Source: Ruminococcaceae bacterium UBA1425 (lineage in GTDB: Bacteria > Bacillota > Clostridia > Oscillospirales > Acutalibacteraceae). Taken from it: a DNA stretch of 64,000 bases. How positions within the stretch are numbered: position 1 is the stretch's first letter; each line of letters begins with the position of its first letter. The translations under genes were made by a program, and so were the position numbers. A model generated the notes under the pieces. It had not been told where the DNA came from and made no database searches. It saw only the letters and a list, made by a program, of their open reading frames with translations. Of this stretch, positions 27,858 through 35,703 are shown piece after piece. The stretch spans positions 72,918 through 136,917 of the forward strand of contig DCUB01000045.1 in the NCBI GenBank assembly GCA_002329365.1, written 5' to 3'.

Positions 27858-30110
27858 TTGGTTGTAATGTCTAAGAAAAAGGAAAAAATCAAAGGCCCCG
27901 AAGGGGAAAAACTGAATGAATTTACGCACATCCCGCAAGCGGGAGAGGTAATTCCGCAAAAGATAACCGATACCCTTGAAACGAATTATATGCCGTACGC
28001 TATGAGCGTAATAATGTCAAGGGCAATTCCGGAAATCGACGGCTTCAAGCCCTCTCACCGCAAAATACTTTACACAATGTACAAAATGGGTCTGCTGACG
28101 GGGCCTCGCTCCAAGTCGGCAAACATTGTCGGTCGCACAATGCAGCTTAATCCGCACGGCGAGTCGGCAATATATGAAACAATGGTGCGGCTTTCAAGGG
28201 GCTACGAGGCGCTTCTGCATCCGTATGTCGATTCAAAGGGAAACTTCGGCAAGTCGTATTCAAGAGATATGATGTGGGCAGCGTCACGTTATACCGAGGC
28301 GAAGCTTGAGCCGATATGCGCCGAGCTGTTTAACGATATCGATAAGGATGCCGTAGATTTTGTCCCGAATTACGACAACACGATGACGGAACCTACGCTG
28401 CTGCCTGTTTCCTTTCCTTCCATACTTGTAAACGCGAATGTGGGCATAGCCGTCGGAATGGCTATTTCTATCTGTTCATTTAACCTTACCGAGGTTTGCG
28501 ACACGACAATAGCGTTAATAAAGGACGAAAACCACAACGTGGCCGATACTCTGAGGGCGCCCGACTTTATAGGCGGCGGCCAGATTCTTTACGACCGCGC
28601 TTCAATAGAGGAGATTTACAAAACGGGCAGGGGAGGCTTCCGCGTCCGTTCAAAGTATTCATACGACAAGTCGAACAACTGCTTAGATATAACAGAGATT
28701 CCTCCCACCACAACAGCAGAGGCTGTCATAGACAAGGTTATAAAGCTCGTAAAGGCGGGCACGGTGCGGGAAATCAGCGATATACGCGACGAGACAGACA
28801 AGAGCGGACTAAAAATCACAATAGACTTAAAGCGCGGCGCAGACCCCGATAAGCTGATGCAGAAGCTGTTTAAAAACACAACGCTTGAGGACGTGTTTTC
28901 CTGCAACTTCAACGTGCTGATAGGCGGCAGTCCGCGTCAGCTCGGAGTAGCTGAGCTGTTGAACGAGTGGATTGCCTTTCGCACCGACTGCGTTCGCAGG
29001 CGAGTGTATTTTAACCTTACAAAGGCAAAGGAAAAGCTTCATCTGCTTAAAGGTCTTGCCAAAATATTGCTCGATATCGACAAGGCAGTAAAAATAGTAA
29101 GGGAAACGACAGAGGAAAGTGAAGTCATTCCCAACCTGATGATAGGCTTTATGATAGACGAGGTGCAGGCGGAGTATGTAGCGGAGATAAAGCTGCGCCA
29201 CTTAAACAGGGAATACATCATAAAAAGAACTCAGGAGATTGAAAAACTGAAAAAAGAAGTCGCCGACATGGAGGACATTCTCAATTCGCGTTCAAGGGTC
29301 AAAAAGATGATTATAAGCGAGCTTGAGGCAGTCAGCAAAAAGTACGGCAAGCCGCGCAGAAGCGAGATAATTTTCACAGCCGACGATGACGAAGAAACCG
29401 TCGAAAACGATATTCCCGACTATCCCGTAACGCTGTTCTTTACGGAGCAGGGGTATTTTAAAAAGATAACGCCACAGTCACTTAGAATGAGCGGTGAACA
29501 AAAGCTTAAGGAGGGCGACAGAATCCTGCTTGAAATCGAGTCGAGCAACAACAGGGAGCTTTTGTTCTTCACAAACAAGTGTCAGGTGTACAAATCAAGG
29601 GCTTCCGACTTTGAGGACACAAAGGCAAGCGTTCTCGGCGACTATGCCGCTTCCGTTCTCGGAATGGAGCAGGGCGAAACTGCCGTTTACATGGCGGTAA
29701 CGGTCGACTATTCCGGCTATATGCTGTTTTTCTTTGAAAACGGCAAAGTAGCAAAGGTGGAAATGTCGTCATATCAGACGAAGACAAACAGAAAAAAGCT
29801 AATAAAGGCATATTCCGATAAATGCCCCGTTGCCGCTATAATGCATATTGAGCAGGACCGCGAGATTGTAATAAGCTCTTCTTCCGGCAGATTGCTGCTG
29901 TTCAACACAGGCTCCGTTTCACCAAAGACTACAAAGGACACCGCCGGAGTCGCCGTAATGACGCAGAAGAAAGGCCATCGCGTAACGGGAGCCCGCCTTT
30001 ATAGACAGAATGAGTTTGCAAAGCCCTATCGTTACAAAACGAAGACGCTTCCCGCGGCAGGCGCGTTGCCGGGCGCTGAGGATTCGGGCGAACAGATGAC
30101 GCTCGAATAA
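27858..30110 (+). CDS. Type IIA topoisomerase, A (cleavage) subunit, divergent
   Basis: GyrA/ParC-type subunit that cuts and rejoins DNA. Catalytic Tyr145 lies in AASRYTEAKLEP. The quinolone-pocket region is unusual (AIPEIDGFKPSHRKIL, where relatives read ALPDVRDGLKPVHRRIL). The tower and coiled-coil domains are followed by a C-terminal part of about 250 residues that shows fewer clear GyrA beta-pinwheel blades and no obvious GyrA box, favouring a ParC-like decatenase over gyrase. TTG 27858 follows AGGA by 5 bases; ATG 27867 is the alternative. Which of gyrase or topoisomerase IV it replaces or supplements cannot be told from this window. Confidence 0.88.
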   Translation: MVVMSKKKEKIKGPEGEKLNEFTHIPQAGEVIPQKITDTLETNYMPYAMSVIMSRAIPEIDGFKPSHRKILYTMYKMGLLTGPRSKSANIVGRTMQLNPHGESAIYETMVRLSRGYEALLHPYVDSKGNFGKSYSRDMMWAASRYTEAKLEPICAELFNDIDKDAVDFVPNYDNTMTEPTLLPVSFPSILVNANVGIAVGMAISICSFNLTEVCDTTIALIKDENHNVADTLRAPDFIGGGQILYDRASIEEIYKTGRGGFRVRSKYSYDKSNNCLDITEIPPTTTAEAVIDKVIKLVKAGTVREISDIRDETDKSGLKITIDLKRGADPDKLMQKLFKNTTLEDVFSCNFNVLIGGSPRQLGVAELLNEWIAFRTDCVRRRVYFNLTKAKEKLHLLKGLAKILLDIDKAVKIVRETTEESEVIPNLMIGFMIDEVQAEYVAEIKLRHLNREYIIKRTQEIEKLKKEVADMEDILNSRSRVKKMIISELEAVSKKYGKPRRSEIIFTADDDEETVENDIPDYPVTLFFTEQGYFKKITPQSLRMSGEQKLKEGDRILLEIESSNNRELLFFTNKCQVYKSRASDFEDTKASVLGDYAASVLGMEQGETAVYMAVTVDYSGYMLFFFENGKVAKVEMSSYQTKTNRKKLIKAYSDKCPVAAIMHIEQDREIVISSSSGRLLLFNTGSVSPKTTKDTAGVAVMTQKKGHRVTGARLYRQNEFAKPYRYKTKTLPAAGALPGAEDSGEQMTLE

Positions 30111-30280
30111 ATAAACCGTTTGACAGAAGCACCCTGCCAAACGGTCCGGAAATGACCCGCAAACGCAAACGAATTGTGTGGTCATCCCGCAGTAAGTATT
30201 CTGTCCTTCAGAAAGGTCATAATTCAAGTAACTTTTTTCCTGTATTTTTGAAAATAGTGTAAAAAATCATAAAAATCATG
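30111..30280. other. Spacer after the topoisomerase operon
   Basis: Contains an 8-base inverted repeat, ACCGTTTG (30115-30122) with CAAACGGT (30138-30145), and a 6-base one (ATGACC/GGTCAT) further on. Neither has a following T-tract, so I do not call a terminator. No open frame or riboswitch motif was recognised. Confidence 0.4.
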
Positions 30281-30309
30281 TTGCATTTTTAAACTAAGTA
30301 TGATAAAAT
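30281..30309 (+). promoter_or_regulatory. Promoter of secG
   Basis: TTGCAT at 30281-30286, 17-base spacer, TAAAAT at 30304-30309, about 35 bases before the secG start. Confidence 0.65.
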
Positions 30310-30343
30310 CCTATGGTACTAAAGATTCGGAGGTTATTTTCCT

Positions 30344-30595
30344 ATGAGTGCTCTTGAAATTATTCTCGGAGTAACGACATTATTAACGTCAGTCCTTATT
30401 GTTGTCCTCGTCTTGTTGCAGGAGGGGCACCAGCAGGGGCTTTCCGGTGCCATTGCCGGCGGTGCGGAAACCTTTTTCGGCAAAAACAAGGGGCGTACAC
30501 TTGAGAATAAGCTCGTTAAGGGCACAACAATCCTTGCCGTTATATTCTTTGTTCTTACTCTTGCGACAACGCTGCTTCTTTTGTTCCTTAGGTAA
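30344..30595 (+). CDS. secG: Preprotein translocase subunit SecG
   Basis: Small subunit of the SecYEG protein-export channel. Two membrane helices (about 5-22 and 60-80) flank the conserved loop LLQEGHQQGLSGAIAGGAE, which matches SecG (LLQ-x5-GL-GA-x-GG). The 83-residue length is normal. GGAGG lies a few bases before the ATG. It has its own promoter and terminator. Confidence 0.93.
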   Translation: MSALEIILGVTTLLTSVLIVVLVLLQEGHQQGLSGAIAGGAETFFGKNKGRTLENKLVKGTTILAVIFFVLTLATTLLLLFLR

Positions 30596-30611
30596 TCGGT
30601 TTGTAGTGTTT

Positions 30612-30649
30612 CACGGGCAAACGTTATGTTTGTCCGTGTTTTTCTTTTT
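30612..30649 (+). terminator. Intrinsic terminator of secG
   Basis: Stem CACGGGCAAAC / GTTTGTCCGTG (11 pairs, one G-T) with a 5-base loop, followed by TTTTTCTTTTT. It begins 16 bases after the secG stop. Confidence 0.85.
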
Positions 30650-30720
30650 ACGCGATATTGCATACATAACGCGGTCTGAGCCAAAAATATTAATAATTAC
30701 TTTTGTAAGGACTGCTTTAA

Positions 30721-31677
30721 ATGAAAGTTCTGTTGCTCTTAAACGGCGGGCAGGAATATACGCGTCAGGCCGCGGCAATATCCGACGCGCTATCCTATGT
30801 AAACATTTCCTGTGTTATATGGAACGAAAAGCGTGTCGGAAAGTGTGCCGATAAAATCAGGCGCGGCGGCTTTAACGCTGTTTTGGCGTTTGACAGCGCT
30901 ACCGCCTCTTGGCTGTCGTCGCTTAAAAGTAGCGGCGGCTGCTCCTTTGAAACCGTTCTTCTTTGCTCCGATTACTGCTGTACTCCAAAGACGGCGCGCA
31001 GCGGCTGTGACAAATATATTATCCCGCACAGCGAGCTTATATTGGAATTTGTTTCAAAGGGGGTCCGCGATACAAGGCTGCTCCCGTTCGGAATACCCAC
31101 GGGGCTTTCGGAAAGGCAGGCGGTAAAAAAGCAGGAAGCGCGTTTGAAGCTCGGAATGGACGCGGAAAAATGCACCGTTCTTTACATGTGCAGCGGCATT
31201 ACGGTTAAACAGGCGTCGTCCGTCATAAAGACCTCTGTTATGCTCGGCAAAAATGATTTTCAGCATGTTGTGTTATGCGATAAAAAAAGCGTTGAAAAAA
31301 GACTGTCATACAGGTTTTCTTCAATGCCAGACGTGTTCACGGACAGTGCCGGAAACGCTTTTGACGTTTATTTCGACGCCTGTGACGTAATCGTGACGAC
31401 ACCGGAACCGCTTACAATAACCGTCGCCGCGCAGCTGTTAAAGCCCGTTGTCCTGCTTTGCGGTTCGGGCATGGAGGCAAGGATGAACGTACGTTTTTTT
31501 TGCGACAGGGGAATGGCGTTCAGCGGAAGGACATATGAGGACTGCGTATCCTACGCGAACAGGCTGTGCACATCCTCAAGGCTTCGCGAAAATATGACAG
31601 AATCACAGAAAAAGTACATTATTTCCGATGCGGAGAAAAAAACAGCGGATTATTTTGCCTCCAAAATTCAAGCATAA
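30721..31677 (+). CDS. Putative GT-B glycosyltransferase (MurG/diacylglycerol glucosyltransferase-like)
   Basis: The 318-residue protein has a Rossmann-like start (KVLLLLNGGQEYTRQA), HSELILEFVSKGV then LLPFGIP in the middle, and EPLTITVAAQLLKPVVLL near 235. The last two resemble the GT28/MGDG-synthase pattern (GIP; E-x5-E-like donor loop with Pro). It is shorter than typical family members (about 370), mainly at the N-terminus, and Cys-rich. An envelope glycolipid role is inference. TAAGGA precedes the ATG by 11 bases. It lies between the secG terminator and an unrelated redox gene. Confidence 0.55.
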   Translation: MKVLLLLNGGQEYTRQAAAISDALSYVNISCVIWNEKRVGKCADKIRRGGFNAVLAFDSATASWLSSLKSSGGCSFETVLLCSDYCCTPKTARSGCDKYIIPHSELILEFVSKGVRDTRLLPFGIPTGLSERQAVKKQEARLKLGMDAEKCTVLYMCSGITVKQASSVIKTSVMLGKNDFQHVVLCDKKSVEKRLSYRFSSMPDVFTDSAGNAFDVYFDACDVIVTTPEPLTITVAAQLLKPVVLLCGSGMEARMNVRFFCDRGMAFSGRTYEDCVSYANRLCTSSRLRENMTESQKKYIISDAEKKTADYFASKIQA

Positions 31678-31743
31678 TGTCAATCGGTAATTATAATTTT
31701 GTTATCGGCTGATAATATAATTGTAAAATACGGGGGTGTCTGC

Positions 31744-32511
31744 ATGATTTATTACTTTTCCGGTACAGGCAATTCCAAATGGGCGGCTGAAAAGATAGGT
31801 GAAAAAACAGGCGACCGAGTTGTTAATATATCTGACATTTTAAAGTCCGGCTCCGGAAAAATACATATAGGCGCATCGGTGCTTTTCGGAATTGTCTTTC
31901 CCGTTTACGCGTGGAACCTTCCAAAGCCCGTCGCCGAATTCTTAAAGCTGCTTGAAGTGAACCGCGGCGCCTATTGCTATGCCGTTTGCACCTGCGGCGA
32001 CGAGGCGGGCTACACTATTGACATTCTGAAAAAACGCCTTAAACTGAAAAGCGGCTATTCAATAAAAATGCCAAACAACTACATACCCGCTTTTGACGTG
32101 GACTCCGAAGAAACGGCTCTCCAAAAGGTTCGCGCCGCTTCGGTTAAGCTTGATTCGGTTTGCGACGATATAATCGGGCGAAAGGAATGCTTTGATTATG
32201 ACAGGGGCAGGTTCGCTTTAATAAAATCGTATGTAGCCGCTCATTTTTTCAACAAATACGCGTTAAGCTCAAAGCCCTTTTATTCCGAACCGGCCTGCAA
32301 CGGCTGCGGGCTATGTGAAAAAAACTGCCCCACGGGCAACATAACAGTTGTTGACGGCATGCCCTTCTGGGACGAAAAATGTGTTCAATGCCTTTCGTGC
32401 ATTCACCGCTGTCCTAAAAGGGCTATTCAGTACGGCAAGTTTACAAAGAACAGGGGAAGGTATTACTTCAACTACACCGAAGAAGAAATAAACGGTCAGA
32501 AAGGAAGCTGA
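31744..32511 (+). CDS. EFR1-type flavodoxin-ferredoxin protein
   Basis: The N-terminal flavodoxin-like domain begins IYYFSGTGNSKWAA, the FMN phosphate loop. The C-terminal domain has two 4Fe-4S motifs, CNGCGLCEKNC and CVQCLSCIHRC (about residues 183-225). EFR1 proteins are probable electron carriers in strict anaerobes; partners are unknown. I start at ATG 31744 because GGGGGTG lies upstream and the flavodoxin fold starts there, giving 255 residues. Followed after 5 bases by the oxidoreductase. Confidence 0.88.
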   Translation: MIYYFSGTGNSKWAAEKIGEKTGDRVVNISDILKSGSGKIHIGASVLFGIVFPVYAWNLPKPVAEFLKLLEVNRGAYCYAVCTCGDEAGYTIDILKKRLKLKSGYSIKMPNNYIPAFDVDSEETALQKVRAASVKLDSVCDDIIGRKECFDYDRGRFALIKSYVAAHFFNKYALSSKPFYSEPACNGCGLCEKNCPTGNITVVDGMPFWDEKCVQCLSCIHRCPKRAIQYGKFTKNRGRYYFNYTEEEINGQKGS

Positions 32512-32516
32512 ATATT

Positions 32517-33512
32517 ATGAATTTAGCGTTTGCGGGTTTTCGCCACGGTCATATTTTTTCACTTTACAGGTGGGCCGCAGAGCATCCCGAGGTACATATA
32601 GCCGCCGCGTGGGAGGAAAACGACGAGGCAAGGAAAGAGGCCGGAGGCAGGGGAGTTGTGTTCAACTGCACAAGCTTTGACGAACTGCTAAGCTTCCCCG
32701 GCATTGACGCCGTTGCAATAGGCGATTATTACGGCATACGCGGCGAGCGCATAATTAAGGCGCTGAAAGCCGGAAAGCATGTTGTGTCAGACAAGCCGAT
32801 TTGCACGTCTCTTTCGGAGCTTGACGAAATAGAAAGGCTCTCGCGGGAAAAGAATTTAAAAGTAGGCTGCATGCTCGACCTTAGGTATCTCGGTTCAGCG
32901 AAGGCGGCAAAGGAATTGATATCCGGCGGCAGGCTCGGCGAAATACACGCTATTTCCTTTGGCGGTCAGCATTCACTTAATTACGGCAGGAGAGCGTCGT
33001 GGTACTTTGAAAAGGGAAAGCACGGCGGCACGATAAACGATATTGCCATTCACGGTATAGACCTTGTGAGGTACATAACGGGACGCGAGCTTGAAAGCAT
33101 CTTAGCTGCGCGGTGCTGGAACGCCTTCGCGAAGGAAGAAAAGCATTTTAAAGACTGCGCGCAGTTCATGGCGGTTTTAAGCGGCCGGACTGGGCTTTTG
33201 GCTGACGTTTCGTATTCATTGCCGGGCGGCTGCAAATTTCCCCTTGTTCAGCCGTGGCGATTTACGTTCTGGGGCGAAAAGGGAGTGCTTGAGTTCGCCG
33301 CTCACGACGACACAATTTTGCTTGAGATGTCTGGTGCCGACAGACCGGAAATCATTAAGGCGGAACCTCCGAAGCAGAACACCATAACAGACTTCCTTGC
33401 AGACATTAACGGCGAGCCTTGTGAGCTTGATACGGAAAATGTGTTAAAATCGTCAAGGGCAGTTTTGGAAATTCAGGCTTTTGCCGATAAAACGGCAGGT
33501 GATAAACTTTGA
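32517..33512 (+). CDS. Gfo/Idh/MocA-family oxidoreductase
   Basis: NAD(P)-dependent dehydrogenase-like protein of sugar or inositol metabolism. The N-terminal Rossmann domain (about 1-120) has AGFRHGH in place of the usual GxGxxG, and the family EKP motif reads DKP (SDKPICTSL near 90). The C-terminal alpha/beta domain includes GGTINDIAIHGIDL with the catalytic His. The 331-residue length is typical. The altered glycine loop means cofactor binding should not be assumed. It overlaps the HAD gene by four bases. Confidence 0.85.
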   Translation: MNLAFAGFRHGHIFSLYRWAAEHPEVHIAAAWEENDEARKEAGGRGVVFNCTSFDELLSFPGIDAVAIGDYYGIRGERIIKALKAGKHVVSDKPICTSLSELDEIERLSREKNLKVGCMLDLRYLGSAKAAKELISGGRLGEIHAISFGGQHSLNYGRRASWYFEKGKHGGTINDIAIHGIDLVRYITGRELESILAARCWNAFAKEEKHFKDCAQFMAVLSGRTGLLADVSYSLPGGCKFPLVQPWRFTFWGEKGVLEFAAHDDTILLEMSGADRPEIIKAEPPKQNTITDFLADINGEPCELDTENVLKSSRAVLEIQAFADKTAGDKL

Positions 33513-34312
33513 AAAAGTTCGACAAAGTGCTGCTTGCCAGCGATTTTGACGGAACGCTGAAGGACGACAACGGCGTAATAACAAAGGACGTGCTTGACGC
33601 CGTAAGATATTTTCAGGAAAACGGCGGCTTTTTCACGCTTGCCACCGGCAGAACATATCAGGGGCTTCGGCTTTACGACAATTCCGTTTACAACGCTCCC
33701 GCGCTGTTCGCGAACGGTGCCCTGGCGTATGATTTCAAATCGTCCGCTCCCGCTTTTTTCGACGGTATCGGTGAAGAAGGTCGCGAGGTAGTTCGTCGCC
33801 TGCATAAGGAGTTTCCAGAAATTTCAATCGAAATGTACCCTTTTAACGCCACATACGCGATTAACCTTACCGATAAGACGGAAAGACATTTTTCAGACCA
33901 GGGAATATCGTTTATTATAACCGATAACCCGGAGGAATTGCCTGTTCCGTGGCAGAAGGTTATGCTTGGCTGCAACGAAAAAAATACGTTTGAGGTTCAG
34001 CAGTTCCTTTCCGAAAACTTTACGGAAACGACGTATTTGCCCACGACCGGCACTTTTGTAGAGGTTCTGAAAAAGGGCGTCAACAAGGGCAGTGGGCTTT
34101 TGAAGCTTGCTGATTACCTCGGCGTGCCGCACAGCCGTACATACGCCGCGGGCGACGGCTACAACGACGTCGACATGCTCAAAGCCGCGGCAGGGGCATT
34201 TGTTCCGTGCAACGGCGATAAAGGAGCGATAGCGGCCGCCACGCACGTTGTGCGTTCAAATAACGACGGCGCTATCGCTCATGCTATAGAAATACTTGAT
34301 AAAATTTATTGA
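33509..34312 (+). CDS. Cof-type HAD hydrolase
   Basis: Haloacid dehalogenase superfamily, Cof/YidA subfamily: phosphatase for small phosphorylated metabolites, usually sugar phosphates. Motif I is SDFDGTLKD (nucleophile and acid Asp), motif II TLATGRTYQG, motif III Lys in KGVNKGSGL and motif IV AAGDGYNDVDML. The 267-residue length and type C2 cap fit. The TTG start overlaps the previous stop, with AGGTG 8 bases before. Convergent with the metallophosphoesterase, whose stop is 3 bases away. Confidence 0.92.
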   Translation: MKKFDKVLLASDFDGTLKDDNGVITKDVLDAVRYFQENGGFFTLATGRTYQGLRLYDNSVYNAPALFANGALAYDFKSSAPAFFDGIGEEGREVVRRLHKEFPEISIEMYPFNATYAINLTDKTERHFSDQGISFIITDNPEELPVPWQKVMLGCNEKNTFEVQQFLSENFTETTYLPTTGTFVEVLKKGVNKGSGLLKLADYLGVPHSRTYAAGDGYNDVDMLKAAAGAFVPCNGDKGAIAAATHVVRSNNDGAIAHAIEILDKIY

Positions 34313-34315
34313 TTA

Positions 34316-35677
34316 TTACTTCAAAATCAGCTCCGCTTCGTTGTCGGGGATGCCGTAATTGCCGATTGTGTGCTTTACTATTTCAAATAAATCGGCAGGC
34401 TTACCGTTGACGCTGGGGAACTTTTTATTTAATATTTTTATAATAGGTCTGAAACGCCCAAGAACCTTCATAAAAAGCTCATATTCGGGCGTTCCCTCGA
34501 TATACGGCTGGTCGCCCTCAAACATGTTCCGCACAACCTCGGCGACTAAGTCCTGAAGCTTTCTTTCGCTTATCGCGGGGTCCGCCTTTACGAGCAGCTT
34601 TTTTGAAAAGCTACCGATTGTGGACGTGGAGACAATTTTTCCGAGCCTGCTAAAGACAGCCTGAAGAATCCTGTTGCCGCTTGCGCCGAAATCCCTCAAA
34701 AGCCTGTCGGGGTTGCCCGCCATATCCTCTATGGTTGAGTTTATCATCATATCAAACTGGTCGGCAAAATACTTTTCTGTAGTTTTTCCGCCCATATCCC
34801 ATTCAAAGTCAGGTACAGGCATTGATTCAATTTTGACAGTCTTTTCGTCCTTAATAGTAACAATCCTTATCTTCGCGGGGCAGCCTGTTATGCTGCCCGT
34901 GCATACGTCGTAGAATTTGTTTCCCTTTTCGGTTATCTTCTCGTTGATGCTCTGATTGTGCATATGCCCCGTGAAGCAGAGGTGAACGCCCTCGTCGGCA
35001 AGCATTGTTGTTACCGCGTCGGCGTTTTTCATTACGGCGTCAGGCGTCAGAGCGAAAACAGGCTTGCCGGGCAGAAGAGGATAGTGGTTCATGGCAATCA
35101 TAAACTGGCCGTCTTCGCGCCCTTTTATTGCCTGCTCCCTTATCCACTCAATTTGCTCGCCGCTGTATGTCGGTTTGCCAGTTCCGTCGTCGTCGTTATT
35201 CAGAGCGAGCAGGCGGACGCCGGGGAAAAGCTGCGCGCAATAGGAAAGATGCTCCCTGTCGACAGCCAGCGCGTTTTTAAAGCCGAATTCGTAATAATAG
35301 TCAAACAAATCCCCGCGCTTGATGCCCTCCACGTCAAAGCGTCCGTTTTCGTTGAAGCCGTAGGGGTGCGGCCTGTAATCGTGCCCCGCCGTTATTATAT
35401 ATATCCTCTTGCCGCTTTCCTTCAGCCTTTTTAACAGCCTTGTAAAGCCCTTGTGGCTTTCCTTTTCGCCGTTGTAGGTCAGGTCGCCGGCAATTAAAAC
35501 GACGTCTATGTCCTTAACGGATTCAAGGTATTCGAACACGGCTTCGTTTATCGCCTGAGTTTCGGCATGCGTTTTCTGCTCGTAACGCATACGCTTTTCG
35601 TACTCCTCGCCGTATGCCCCTATAGAACTTGCAAAGTAATGCGTGTCGGCAATGACAAAAAACCTATTGCATTCCAT
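34316..35677 (-). CDS. Calcineurin-like metallophosphoesterase
   Basis: Dimetal phosphoesterase: FFVIADTHYF (DxH near residue 10), LIAGDLTYNGEKESH (GD), the AGHD segment (GNHD equivalent), AMNHYPLL and TGHMHNQSI (GHxH). A C-terminal helical domain of about 150 residues follows the catalytic core. No signal peptide, so cytoplasmic. It lies 26 bases downstream of the glycosidase-like gene on the same strand, so they may share a transcript. Substrate unknown. Confidence 0.88.
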   Translation of the reverse strand: MECNRFFVIADTHYFASSIGAYGEEYEKRMRYEQKTHAETQAINEAVFEYLESVKDIDVVLIAGDLTYNGEKESHKGFTRLLKRLKESGKRIYIITAGHDYRPHPYGFNENGRFDVEGIKRGDLFDYYYEFGFKNALAVDREHLSYCAQLFPGVRLLALNNDDDGTGKPTYSGEQIEWIREQAIKGREDGQFMIAMNHYPLLPGKPVFALTPDAVMKNADAVTTMLADEGVHLCFTGHMHNQSINEKITEKGNKFYDVCTGSITGCPAKIRIVTIKDEKTVKIESMPVPDFEWDMGGKTTEKYFADQFDMMINSTIEDMAGNPDRLLRDFGASGNRILQAVFSRLGKIVSTSTIGSFSKKLLVKADPAISERKLQDLVAEVVRNMFEGDQPYIEGTPEYELFMKVLGRFRPIIKILNKKFPSVNGKPADLFEIVKHTIGNYGIPDNEAELILK

Positions 35678-35703
35678 GTTTTAAGCCCCCGTTAAAAATT
35701 TTA

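Noticed and set aside
30115..30145. Terminator after the topoisomerase operon
   Set aside because: The 8-base stem has no T-tract and a 15-base loop; kept only as a spacer note.
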